A stretch of DNA of 64,000 nt from assembly GCF_018780385.1 (NCBI RefSeq), contig NZ_JADMJO010000038.1:1-64000 (forward strand), in the 5' to 3' direction. Origin of the DNA: Hydrogenophaga sp. GTDB lineage: Bacteria > Pseudomonadota > Gammaproteobacteria > Burkholderiales > Burkholderiaceae_C. The position numbers and the translations under genes are program-made. The notes under the pieces are model-generated. The model made no database searches, was not told the DNA's origin, and worked only from the letters and a program-made list of their open reading frames with translations. The first letter of the stretch is position 1; the number at the start of each line of letters is the position of its first letter. Below are positions 55,871-63,598 of this stretch, one piece after another.

Positions 55871-56746
55871 TCAGGGGCGGAATTCCTTTTCGATCCGCTC
55901 CTCGCCCAGCGCCCGAGACGTGAACAGCAACTCTGGCAGATTGCGGTCGTACAGCACACGCCCCACCGTCAGGCGGGTCTGGTGACCGCTCGCGAGGTCG
56001 TTCAGCGTGCTGTCCGTCACTGTCCAGTACCCCTGAATCTGCTCGCGTTTGACAACCAGAAGGCGCTTGCTGGGCTGATCGGCGTTGCGCTCGAAAAAGT
56101 CGATCCGCAAGGGCAGAAGGCTTTTGGGGTCGATCCAGCTCACTCGGCGAACGTAGACGGAATTGCTGGCATCCACCGGCACGCTCTCGAGCATTTCGCA
56201 GTCGGTGTCGCCCACCCGCTCCCGGCCCAACAACCGATGGGCGTCCATGGTCGGTTTGCGATCGCGCAGGTCTTCAAAGTAGTAATCGGAATTGACGAAA
56301 CGACCCCCTTTGCGATTGGAGTCGACCCGGCGCACCCGCTGCATGGCGGGCAGGTAGATCCATTGGTTGGACACGCCGTCGGCGCCGTCGATGGTGAGCA
56401 GCCCCGTCCCCTGAATATCCGCAGGATCGGTGAACCTGATCAGGGTTGACACCTGGCCACCCGCCGCACTGGCGCGAAACACCACCATGCCGCGAACCCG
56501 CGCCGGCTTGCCTTCTTCCGTAAGGGACATAGACACCAAGGACGTTGAGTCCTTGCCGTCAGGGCGGTCATGTACGCGCTGAGCGAGCTTGGCTCCATCG
56601 TCGGCAAGTACAGCCGAGCAAACCAGCATCGCGGTCAGAAAAGCGAGCCCCTTCGCGCGCCGGGTCGCAACTTGTTGATTTGCTCCAGTTCCGCTCGTTG
56701 CTGTCCACAAGGATCCGAGCCATGAAAACCCGACCGTTCCTGCCAT
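55871..56746 (-). CDS. LolA-like outer membrane lipoprotein-sorting protein
   Basis: 291 residues from ATG 56746 with GGAGG before it; a signal-type hydrophobic stretch lies at about residues 33-50 (GLAFLTAMLVCSAVLADD). The remainder is the LolA/LppX-like half barrel: MVVFRASAAGGQVSTLIRF, IQGTGLLTIDGADG, SNQWIYLPAMQRVRRV, FVNSDYYFEDL. Such proteins carry hydrophobic cargo through the periplasm and are regularly encoded beside MMPL transporters. Confidence 0.88.
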   Translation of the reverse strand: MAGTVGFSWLGSLWTATSGTGANQQVATRRAKGLAFLTAMLVCSAVLADDGAKLAQRVHDRPDGKDSTSLVSMSLTEEGKPARVRGMVVFRASAAGGQVSTLIRFTDPADIQGTGLLTIDGADGVSNQWIYLPAMQRVRRVDSNRKGGRFVNSDYYFEDLRDRKPTMDAHRLLGRERVGDTDCEMLESVPVDASNSVYVRRVSWIDPKSLLPLRIDFFERNADQPSKRLLVVKREQIQGYWTVTDSTLNDLASGHQTRLTVGRVLYDRNLPELLFTSRALGEERIEKEFRP

Positions 56747-56841
56747 GCTCGCCCCTCCGTTTTGTCTGTCAACGGGCCAGTCTAACGCAGGCACTTTGCT
56801 GGCAGCCCGGTGCCCGGGTGTCGAAAGGAAACATCCCGATG

Positions 56842-57714
56842 TCAGGCGTCCGCCGACATTTTTTCCAGTCGCTTCTTGGCCACGAAGCTCTTGAGTCGTT
56901 GCAGCGGATTGCGGTTACCCATCCACAGGCGCCGGTGATGGAACCGCGAGACGCGCGCATCCAGGTAGGTGTACCAAGGCACACACTGCAGGTCTTGCGG
57001 GTGGAGGAGGGCCACGAGCGCCAGCGTGGTGATGAAGCCCGTGCACAGCTTGCACCCCGCAATGGAGCTGGGCCCTTTGCGCGCTTTCAGGTTGATCGTC
57101 TTCGGATCCAGGTACTTCAAGTGGTGCAGCTCTGGCGCGAAGCCCAGCATGAACTGGACGATCTTCTCGTCGTCCGACATCCCGGGCTTGATGGCGAAAT
57201 AGTCTGCATACGACATGCCCTTGGGGCCGAAAGCCAGCACGCCGGCGCCCAGGCCCAGTGGCACGGCTGCAATGGTTGCCAAGCCTCGAGCGGTTGCCGC
57301 ATTCACCAGCAGGGGATGCATGTCGACAGCGAATGCGTCGATCGCGTCCACGGCCAGATCGACGCCTTCCAGGAAGGCGTCGATGTTGCCCGTGTTGATG
57401 CCCTCTGTGAATTTCGTGATGCGCAACTCGGGGTTGATCGCGAGCGCCATTTCCACCATCACGTCGAGCTTTCGACGGCCGATGGTCTCTGTGTTGGCGC
57501 CATATTGGCGGTTGAAGTTGAACAACTCGAATTCGTCGAATTCCGCCAGGTGAAAACCGCCCACGCCTGCACGCACGAGGCTGATCAGGTAGTCCCCACC
57601 GACGCCGCCCATGCCGGCAATGGCAACGGTGCAATTGCGCAGGCGGTCATGCTCTGCGGTGCTGACCACGCCGAGGTTGCGGCTGAAGGCGTCTAGGTAG
57701 TTGAACGTGTCCAT
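56842..57714 (-). CDS. ThiF/E1-like adenylyltransferase
   Basis: 290 residues from ATG 57714. N-terminal nucleotide-binding VAIAGMGGVGGDYLISLVRAG and the ThiF/MoeB block FDEFELFNFNRQYGA with NRQ, then LAVDAIDAF. A single Cys pair (CKLC) stands where the E1 zinc site usually has two pairs. E1-like proteins adenylate a C-terminal carboxylate or small acid; no ubiquitin-like partner is encoded nearby. First gene of the acyltransferase/transporter operon. A longer start (57796) is possible. Confidence 0.85.
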   Translation of the reverse strand: MDTFNYLDAFSRNLGVVSTAEHDRLRNCTVAIAGMGGVGGDYLISLVRAGVGGFHLAEFDEFELFNFNRQYGANTETIGRRKLDVMVEMALAINPELRITKFTEGINTGNIDAFLEGVDLAVDAIDAFAVDMHPLLVNAATARGLATIAAVPLGLGAGVLAFGPKGMSYADYFAIKPGMSDDEKIVQFMLGFAPELHHLKYLDPKTINLKARKGPSSIAGCKLCTGFITTLALVALLHPQDLQCVPWYTYLDARVSRFHHRRLWMGNRNPLQRLKSFVAKKRLEKMSADA

Positions 57715-57800
57715 GCTGGCGGCTCTTCGTGTTGGAGGACGTGATCTTCTCTCAGAACAGCTGCGCGATCTCACCAAGCCTTGCTGGCTTGCATTCATCG

Positions 57801-57817
57801 AGTGTCCAACAAGTGTC
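57801..57817 (+). promoter_or_regulatory. AGTGTC direct repeat, candidate activator site
   Basis: AGTGTC occurs at 57801-57806 and again at 57812-57817, one helical turn apart, about 80-90 bp upstream of the sigma54-type element. The position suits an enhancer-binding activator; identity is unknown. Confidence 0.3.
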
Positions 57818-57893
57818 GGTTTTTTTTCCACTCAACTCAGGTCTTGGCCACCTCCCTCGCTGCGAACTTTGATTTATTTCACTTTTTGAGGCC

Positions 57894-57909
57894 TGGCATG
57901 AAGTCTGCT
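57894..57909 (+). promoter_or_regulatory. Sigma54-type promoter of the PEP-CTERM gene
   Basis: TGGCATGAAGTCTGCT matches the RpoN consensus TGGCACG-N4-TTGCA at nine of twelve fixed positions, with GG and GC exactly 12 bp apart. The predicted start is near 57920, giving a leader of about 55 nt to ATG 57976. A sigma54 element upstream of PEP-CTERM genes, linked to PrsK/PrsR, is described for Proteobacteria with this system. Confidence 0.75.
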
Positions 57910-57975
57910 TTGTTACTGAGCAGCCTGATCGAGAGTCCTTCAGGTCTTGATCCAGAAATTCACTAAGGAGTTACC

Positions 57976-58749
57976 ATGAAACTGAAAAAACTTTTCGCAG
58001 CAATCGGTCTGAGCGCAATGCTCGTGAGCGGCGCAGCATCGGCAGCTACTGTTGCCGGCGTCACTTGGGATACCGGCTCTCCAATCGACTTTATCGCCCA
58101 GTCGAACCTGTTCGAGCAAGTTGCCCTGAATGCTGGTGACGAAATCAAAGGCTACGGCAATATCACGTCGATGAACGGCCTTAGCTCGTTTTGCGCTGGT
58201 TGCGAATTGACGTTCACGTTCTCGGGTTTCACGCTCCAAAATTCGATCACTGGCGCCCCATTCCAGCCGTTCGCATTTGAAGGCGGCAGCTTGCAAGTGT
58301 GGGTTTCGCCCATTGACTACAACTTCGCTGATCCTTCTACCGCCGGAAATGGCCTGTTGTGGTTGGACTTGACCGCCGCTGCGGGTAATTTTGCGGCAGC
58401 CCCTGGCGCTGACCTGCTGACCACCCTGTACGGCATGACGTCCGCATCCAGCACGATCGGCTTGGGTGTTGCAGGCACGGGCGCTGGTTACTTCAACGTG
58501 GTCGGTGGTCTTGCTGCTGCGTACTTCGACACCGATGCTGAAGTTGGCGGCACTGACTTCTTGTTCGGTTCGAACTTCTCGCCCATCAGCACTCCGATCG
58601 TTGATCCGGTGACCGGCGAGGTGTACACCCACGGTGGTGGCGCGACCATCACTGGTACTTCGGTGATCCCTGAGCCAGGTGCTTTGGCCCTGCTGGGTTT
58701 GGGTCTTGCCGGTCTGGGTTTTGTTCGCCGCAACAAGAAAAGCGCTTAA
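57976..58749 (+). CDS. PEP-CTERM sorting-domain protein
   Basis: 257 residues from ATG 57976 behind AAGGAG. Signal peptide (LFAAIGLSAMLVSGAASAA), a low-complexity, Gly/Ala/Ser-rich mature part with two Cys (FCAGC), and the C-terminal sorting signal VIPEPGALALLGLGLAGLGF followed by RRNKKSA: the PEP motif, a hydrophobic helix and a basic tail. It should be cut and anchored or released by the exosortase encoded at 23181. Single-gene unit with own sigma54 promoter and terminator. Confidence 0.97.
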   Translation: MKLKKLFAAIGLSAMLVSGAASAATVAGVTWDTGSPIDFIAQSNLFEQVALNAGDEIKGYGNITSMNGLSSFCAGCELTFTFSGFTLQNSITGAPFQPFAFEGGSLQVWVSPIDYNFADPSTAGNGLLWLDLTAAAGNFAAAPGADLLTTLYGMTSASSTIGLGVAGTGAGYFNVVGGLAAAYFDTDAEVGGTDFLFGSNFSPISTPIVDPVTGEVYTHGGGATITGTSVIPEPGALALLGLGLAGLGFVRRNKKSA

Positions 58750-58768
58750 CGCTCACTGGGTTTACCCA

Positions 58769-58798
58769 CAAAAAAACCGCGCGCTGCGCGGTTTTTTT
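58769..58798. terminator. Rho-independent terminator, bidirectional
   Basis: Stem CCGCGC (58777-58782), loop GCT, GCGCGG (58786-58791), then seven T; a run of A precedes it, so the stem extends and it works for the minus strand as well. Ends the PEP-CTERM transcript 20 bp after its stop. Confidence 0.92.
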
Positions 58799-58878
58799 AC
58801 GTCTGAAAATGATGAGTGATTGGAAGTGGCGGAAATGGCCGCCCGTCTCAACAAACGTAAGGTGCAATCAATATTCAA

Positions 58879-59658
58879 TCAGCCCGGTGTGGGCAAAAAT
58901 GCATCGAAGGGCGAAGGAAGCGCCTCCGCAGCCGTCCAAATCGTCTTGCCAAGACCAAGGGTCGGCTCTTCCCCACCAAATATGAATCGGTACAGACAGG
59001 AATTTCGAGTCGCCAGTCCTGTGCGCAACGCGTTGGCGCCTATGAGGTATGGCTGACGCGCAGGTTGAACAGCATGGTTGACGGGCCCTGCTTCGTGAAA
59101 AGGAAAGCCAAGTCGATTGAGCATCCGAGACAGCGAGGGCTCCATGGCTGCATAGCAGTGTGTAATGCCATGCTCACTCGCCAGGCGGAACACCTCCCGA
59201 TACAAGCCCAAAGCAACGGTGGGCCCGTCGCGTTTGATCTCTCTGTTGAGGTCTTCGGATGCGCCTGAAGGCAGGGCGGGTCCTACAAGTTGTGTGTCCC
59301 GGCGATACCGGCGCAGTTTGCTCGAGATGGCGAGGCGGCCGATTTCACCGACCATATCAAGCTCAGCATTGGGCTGGCTGTGCAGGGTGTAGCGGGACAG
59401 AACATTGAGCCCACGGGGGCTCGGCAGGATGAGACGTGCACATCCCACAGCTTCACCGGTCTCCACCGAACGGCACAGTACATGAACGCTGTGGGCGTCG
59501 AAGTCGTCTGTCTCAAGTGGACGTTTGCCGACTTGGTCCTCGCAAGAAGGCAGGCGACCGAGCTCAGCGCAAAAAACTTCATGCCTCAGAGCGCAGTACT
59601 CCTCGTACTGCTCGGTGCCTGGACCAACGACCGAGTATTCATATTTTTGCGCCAGCAT
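58879..59658 (-). CDS. PEP-CTERM/exosortase-associated acyltransferase (FeeM-like), copy 2
   Basis: 259 residues from ATG 59658 (MLAQKYEYSVVGPGTEQYEEYCALRHEVFCAELG) with GGAG upstream; the longer frame to 59838 runs through the promoter. Family signatures RHEVFCAELGRLP and GEIGRLAISSKLRRYRRD. Uses acyl carrier-bound chains to acylate an amine-type acceptor, as in N-acyl amino acid synthases (inferred). Monocistronic, with a sigma54-like element of its own upstream. Confidence 0.9.
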   Translation of the reverse strand: MLAQKYEYSVVGPGTEQYEEYCALRHEVFCAELGRLPSCEDQVGKRPLETDDFDAHSVHVLCRSVETGEAVGCARLILPSPRGLNVLSRYTLHSQPNAELDMVGEIGRLAISSKLRRYRRDTQLVGPALPSGASEDLNREIKRDGPTVALGLYREVFRLASEHGITHCYAAMEPSLSRMLNRLGFPFHEAGPVNHAVQPARQPYLIGANALRTGLATRNSCLYRFIFGGEEPTLGLGKTIWTAAEALPSPFDAFLPTPG

Positions 59659-59705
59659 CGAAGTTCTCCGCAGTGCGCCCGAAGGCACCTGATTTATATA
59701 TAGGT

Positions 59706-59721
59706 TGCAACCGCATCCCCA
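59706..59721 (-). promoter_or_regulatory. Candidate sigma54 promoter of acyltransferase copy 2
   Basis: On the minus strand TGGGGATGCGGTTGCA: TGG and TTGCA are exact and the GG-GC distance is 12 bp; the middle CACG is not conserved. Predicted start near 59695, 37 nt before the ATG. This would place the gene under the same control as the PEP-CTERM gene. Confidence 0.5.
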
Positions 59722-59760
59722 ACGCAGCGACGATACCTTGATGAGGTGTGTTGCGCGGGC

Positions 59761-59792
59761 GCTGAAATGTAACTGCAACTGCCGAAATGTAA
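59761..59792. promoter_or_regulatory. Paired direct repeats GCYGAAATGTAA, 20 bp apart
   Basis: GCTGAAATGTAA at 59761-59772 and GCCGAAATGTAA at 59781-59792 differ at one base and repeat with a 20-bp period, about 40-85 bp upstream of the candidate sigma54 site. Good position for an enhancer-binding protein. Confidence 0.45.
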
Positions 59793-59860
59793 GGCCCGAA
59801 TAGCCGGGAATTTCCAATCTACTTAACGGTATTGCCATGTGCGACGCCAGCGTAACCCGT

Positions 59861-60706
59861 TCACCTTATTCCCTTGAGCCATTGCAAGACGAATGACTCT
59901 GTCTGGCGACTGGCGGTCGCAGATGAGCAGGTGTGATCGGCGCGATCAATGGTCGATTTGGACACGGCCGGCCGCTCAAGCAGCCCATTCCACCGTGCGT
60001 CGCTCATGGTGTGCTCGACGAACTCCTTTGCCACGAGATCTCGCTCGCTGAGCAACAGCAGGATCGGACCTTTAAAGGCCTGCCAACCTTGTGCCATGTC
60101 ATCCTGAAAACTGGATGGGCCGATGTTCTTGGTTCGCATGGTCTGCAAGCTGTTGCCCAGGTCTCGCACAGCCCGCCACCCGACCTGCCCGCCGAACAAT
60201 TTGCGCCAGAACGCCGGTTCCGCAAGCCGCCACAGGTAGTAGTGTTTGACCTGTGCTCGGGCAAGACTTGCCTCGGAGCGCACCCAAGGGTTGAGAAGAG
60301 CAAGGCCAGCCACGCGCTGATCGTTCGTGCGCTGTGTGTAAAGGAGACTGGCCGACGCACCGTCACAAAGACCGCACAGCACAACTTGACTCACGTCGGA
60401 ACAGTGGTCGTGAATGGCATTGATGGCGGCAGCGATGTGCGTCGAGGTGTCTTCAAACGATATCGGTTCGCCGGGGCTGTCGCCCATCCCGGGAAAGTCA
60501 AAGCGAAGCACCGGGTAACCCGCGCCGGCTAAGTGGCGTGCGATCTGCACAAATTGTCTGTGGCTGCCTACTCGATACTGCGCACCGCCCACCACCACCA
60601 CCACCGCTGTGTGCTGCCGTTCTGCAGCGGGATCCGGCACGCTGACGATGCCCAGCATGTCGGCTCGCGGGCCGGGTATGCAGACGGCTTTCTCGTGGAC
60701 GTTCAT
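59861..60706 (-). CDS. Exosortase A-associated hydrolase 1 (alpha/beta hydrolase)
   Basis: 281 residues. Alpha/beta-hydrolase fold with the oxyanion strand VVVVVGGAQYRVGSHRQF and FDFPGMGDSPG. The nucleophile elbow reads GLCDGAS, so Cys takes the place of Ser; the acid is in LLSERDLVAKEF and the His in DRADHTCSS. This belongs to the first of two hydrolase families encoded side by side in exosortase A genomes. Acts perhaps as thioesterase on carrier-bound acyl chains (inferred). Confidence 0.92.
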   Translation of the reverse strand: MNVHEKAVCIPGPRADMLGIVSVPDPAAERQHTAVVVVVGGAQYRVGSHRQFVQIARHLAGAGYPVLRFDFPGMGDSPGEPISFEDTSTHIAAAINAIHDHCSDVSQVVLCGLCDGASASLLYTQRTNDQRVAGLALLNPWVRSEASLARAQVKHYYLWRLAEPAFWRKLFGGQVGWRAVRDLGNSLQTMRTKNIGPSSFQDDMAQGWQAFKGPILLLLSERDLVAKEFVEHTMSDARWNGLLERPAVSKSTIDRADHTCSSATASRQTESFVLQWLKGIR

Positions 60707-60734
60707 GACGACGGCTGGGTGGTGTTCGTTCGGC

Positions 60735-61583
60735 TCAGTCCACCGCCATGATTGCCAGGGTGGCGCTGATCAAGGCTGGCGCATCCTCAGTGGTCACGGT
60801 CTGCCAGAAGGCAGGGGCTTTGATCGCTTGGGCGTTCACTTGCCAGCCGGCGGTTCGCCACGCAGAGAGTTCTTTTTCAGCTGAGGGACTCATTGCAGTG
60901 TCTGCCTGTTTGGCCAGTTCAATCCAGATCACTCGGCCGCCGGCTTTTGTGGCTGGAGGCTTCAGGCGGGCGTGCGCCATGCTTTGAGCCAGTGCTGGAC
61001 TGACGGTGTATCCCGCGATTTCGACAGACTGGCCTTGCGCAAGCAGTTGGGCTGGCGTCTGTTCGTCAGGCTTGCCTGCACCCAGCCATTGGCCCGCGGC
61101 GTGCAGGCGGGTGAATTGCTGCAGCATTTGCTGTCCACTCACCACGGGTTGCCAGAGCAGCAAGTGGGTTGGTTCGGTCAGAGTCTGGATAAATTCCGCG
61201 GCCAGCAAGGCCCCCGAGCGCATGCCCCAGATCCAGAGTGGGCCGCTGGCGGATTGGCTCAGCCAGCGGTGCGCCAGTGCGGCGTCTTCCAGCCAGGCGG
61301 CCCATGTGGCGTCTGCAAAATCGCCCGTACTGTCGCCGCAGCCGGTCAAGTCGATCTGCAGCACCGCATACCCGGCAGCTGCCAGAGCCCGCGCTTGTTG
61401 TGCGACCACGCGGCGAGTGGTGTTGAGCTCTTCGGCAAAGGGGTGCAAATACAGGATGCGTCCGCGTCGAGCGCTCCCCCTGGCCGGGTGGAACAGGCAA
61501 AAACGCTGACCGGCGCTGGGTGCCTGCGGGTCAACGGGCAGAAAAAAAGCTTGGGGAAGGGCTTCACGCCCCCGCTGACTCAT
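60735..61583 (-). CDS. Exosortase A-associated hydrolase 2
   Basis: 282 residues, alpha/beta-hydrolase-like: RILYLHPFAEELNTTRRVVAQQARALA and IDLTGCGDSTGDF. Where the nucleophile elbow should be, the sequence is WGMRSGAL, with Arg at the nucleophile position, so it may not be a hydrolase in the usual sense. Its start overlaps the acyl carrier protein stop by 4 bp, so it is coupled to that gene. Confidence 0.9.
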   Translation of the reverse strand: MSQRGREALPQAFFLPVDPQAPSAGQRFCLFHPARGSARRGRILYLHPFAEELNTTRRVVAQQARALAAAGYAVLQIDLTGCGDSTGDFADATWAAWLEDAALAHRWLSQSASGPLWIWGMRSGALLAAEFIQTLTEPTHLLLWQPVVSGQQMLQQFTRLHAAGQWLGAGKPDEQTPAQLLAQGQSVEIAGYTVSPALAQSMAHARLKPPATKAGGRVIWIELAKQADTAMSPSAEKELSAWRTAGWQVNAQAIKAPAFWQTVTTEDAPALISATLAIMAVD

Positions 61584-61840
61584 GTGGCCTGGCCGGCCAG
61601 ATGGTGGTGTACGAGGTCGCTCAGGCTGCCCACGGTGGCGAACACTTCCGCGTTGAGGTCGTCGTCACTGAAGGTAATGCCGAAATGGCTTTCCAGATCG
61701 GTGATGAGTGCCAACACAGCCATGGAGTCGAGTTCGGGGAGCGAACCCAGAAGCGGTGTCGTGGGACCGAAGGTGGCGGTGCGCCCCTGCAGGTTGAGAG
61801 CGTCGTCCAGCACGCGCAAGACCTGTTCGTACACATTCAT
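61580..61840 (-). CDS. Acyl carrier protein (exosortase-associated)
   Basis: 86 residues of four-helix carrier type. The phosphopantetheine attachment site is Ser39 in PELDSMAVLALI. Helix III and the end (ITFSDDDLNAEVFATVGSLSDLV) follow the ACP pattern. Holds the acyl group activated by the ligase encoded divergently (61955) and probably hands it to the FeeM-like acyltransferases. First gene of the ACP - hydrolase 2 - hydrolase 1 operon. Confidence 0.93.
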   Translation of the reverse strand: MNVYEQVLRVLDDALNLQGRTATFGPTTPLLGSLPELDSMAVLALITDLESHFGITFSDDDLNAEVFATVGSLSDLVHHHLAGQAT

Positions 61841-61872
61841 GGAATTGAGGCCTGGTTTGGAATGAAGTGGGT

Positions 61873-61906
61873 GCGCAGAATTGCGCTTGATTCTAAAGAA
61901 TTGCGC
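61873..61906. promoter_or_regulatory. Repeats in the divergent ACP/ligase promoter
   Basis: AGAATTGCGC occurs at 61877-61886 and 61897-61906, again with a 20-bp period; the first lies within a perfect inverted repeat GCGCA-GAAT-TGCGC (61873-61886). The 114-bp gap between divergent genes must hold both promoters, so these are candidate regulator sites. Confidence 0.4.
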
Positions 61907-61954
61907 GCGACGGGCTCATGAGCGTGGTCGGCCGAAGGAGCTCGATGCCTTAAC

Positions 61955-63598
61955 ATGCGCCGCATGCCCACAGAGAGAGATTTCAGCGATCGCTATCCAC
62001 CGGTTTTGCTGCACGAGCTGCCGCTTCGGGCAGCCGCCTCCTGGCCTGAACGGGAAGCCTTGACGGCAGGAGCGGTGCGGCTTTCTTACGGTGAGCTAGG
62101 CGATGCGGTGTCGGACCTTGCGTCGGGACTGTTGCACCTCGGATTGCCCCGTGGAAGCCGCGTGGCGGTGTTTCTGGAAAAGCGCATCGAGGCTGTGGTG
62201 ACCAGCTTCGCCGTGCCAGCGGCGGGTGGGGTTGTGGTGCCGGTGAACCCGCTCCTGAAAGCGACCCAAGTCGCTCACATTCTTCAAGACGCCGGCGTGC
62301 GGGTGTTGGTGACCTCAGCGTCTCGACTGCAAGCTCTGTGGCCCGCGCTGGGCGAATGTCTGTCCCTGCAGCATGTGATGCTCTGTGATGACATCGATGC
62401 GTCTCAAGGAGCGCATTTCAAGCTTCATGCCTGGGCCGATGTGCTGGCTGCACCCGCTCAAGCGTTGCCGCTGGGACTTGAGACCGACGTGGCGGCAATC
62501 TTCTACACCTCTGGCAGCACGGGGCAACCCAAGGGAGTGGTGCTTTCGCACCGCAACATGGTGGCGGGAGCCACCAGTGTGGCCAGCTACTTGCGCAACC
62601 GATCCGACGACACACTGCTCGCCGTGTTGCCCCTGTCGTTCGACGCGGGCTTCAGTCAGTTGACGACCGCGTTTCTGGTGGGCGCGCGCGTCGTCTTGCT
62701 CAACTACCTGCTGCCACGCGATGTGTTGACGGCGATGTCCAAAGAGCGCGTGACGGGTTTGACGGCCGTGCCGGCGCTTTTCATGCAGCTTGCAGCGCTG
62801 AACTGGCCGGCTGAGGCCGCGCAGCATTTGCGTTACTGGGCTTGCACGGGTGGGCGCATGCCTCGGGCGACGCTGGATCGAATGCGGCAGATGACGCCTG
62901 CGGCGCAGCCTTTCCTGATGTACGGGCTGACCGAAGCATTTCGCTCCACTTACCTGCCGCCGTCCGAAGTGGATCGGCGACCGGACTCGATCGGGAGGGC
63001 CATACCGAATGCAGACATTCGTGTGCTGCGGGTGGACGGCACCGAGTGCGATGTCGACGAGCCGGGCGAACTGGTGCACCGGGGACCACTGGTGGCACTG
63101 GGCTACTGGCGCAGGCCGGACGAAACAGCCTTGCGCTTTCGCGTGCTGCCCGACGGACTCAAGGCGGGGGCCGGGGAGGTCGACCGCCCCGAGATTGCGG
63201 TTTTTTCGGGTGACACCGTGCGCCGCGATGCCGACGGTTTTCTGTATTTCGTTGCCCGCCGTGACGAGATGATCAAAACGTCTGGCTACCGCGTGAGCCC
63301 GACCGAAGTGGAAGAGGCTGTGTACGCGAGTGGCTTGGTGCACGAAGTGCTGGCCGTGGGTGTGCCGCATGCCATGCTGGGGCAGGTCATCCTGGTGGCT
63401 GCCGTGGCCACGAAGGCGGAAGACACCGCCGCGTTGCTGGCGCACTGCAAGAGCACCTTGCCCGCTTACATGGTGCCGGCCGGTGTGCATTGGCATGCGC
63501 AGGCCCTGCCGCGCAATGCCAATGGAAAGCTCGACCGCGCCCGCTGGAAGGCGGACTGGGAAAGTGCTGCAGGAAAGAAAAACGATGAGACCTTCTGA
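61955..63598 (+). CDS. Exosortase A-associated acyl-CoA/acyl-ACP ligase (AMP-forming)
   Basis: 547 residues, ANL superfamily. AMP-binding FYTSGSTGQPKGVVLSHRN, A5-type MYGLTEAFRSTYLPP and the C-terminal catalytic Lys in NGKLDRARWK. It adenylates a fatty acid and probably passes it to the carrier protein encoded on the other side of the divergent promoter. The C-terminal part TSGYRVSPTEVEEAVYASG is complete. ATG 61955 or 61964 could be the start; overlaps the next gene by 14 bp. Confidence 0.93.
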   Translation: MRRMPTERDFSDRYPPVLLHELPLRAAASWPEREALTAGAVRLSYGELGDAVSDLASGLLHLGLPRGSRVAVFLEKRIEAVVTSFAVPAAGGVVVPVNPLLKATQVAHILQDAGVRVLVTSASRLQALWPALGECLSLQHVMLCDDIDASQGAHFKLHAWADVLAAPAQALPLGLETDVAAIFYTSGSTGQPKGVVLSHRNMVAGATSVASYLRNRSDDTLLAVLPLSFDAGFSQLTTAFLVGARVVLLNYLLPRDVLTAMSKERVTGLTAVPALFMQLAALNWPAEAAQHLRYWACTGGRMPRATLDRMRQMTPAAQPFLMYGLTEAFRSTYLPPSEVDRRPDSIGRAIPNADIRVLRVDGTECDVDEPGELVHRGPLVALGYWRRPDETALRFRVLPDGLKAGAGEVDRPEIAVFSGDTVRRDADGFLYFVARRDEMIKTSGYRVSPTEVEEAVYASGLVHEVLAVGVPHAMLGQVILVAAVATKAEDTAALLAHCKSTLPAYMVPAGVHWHAQALPRNANGKLDRARWKADWESAAGKKNDETF

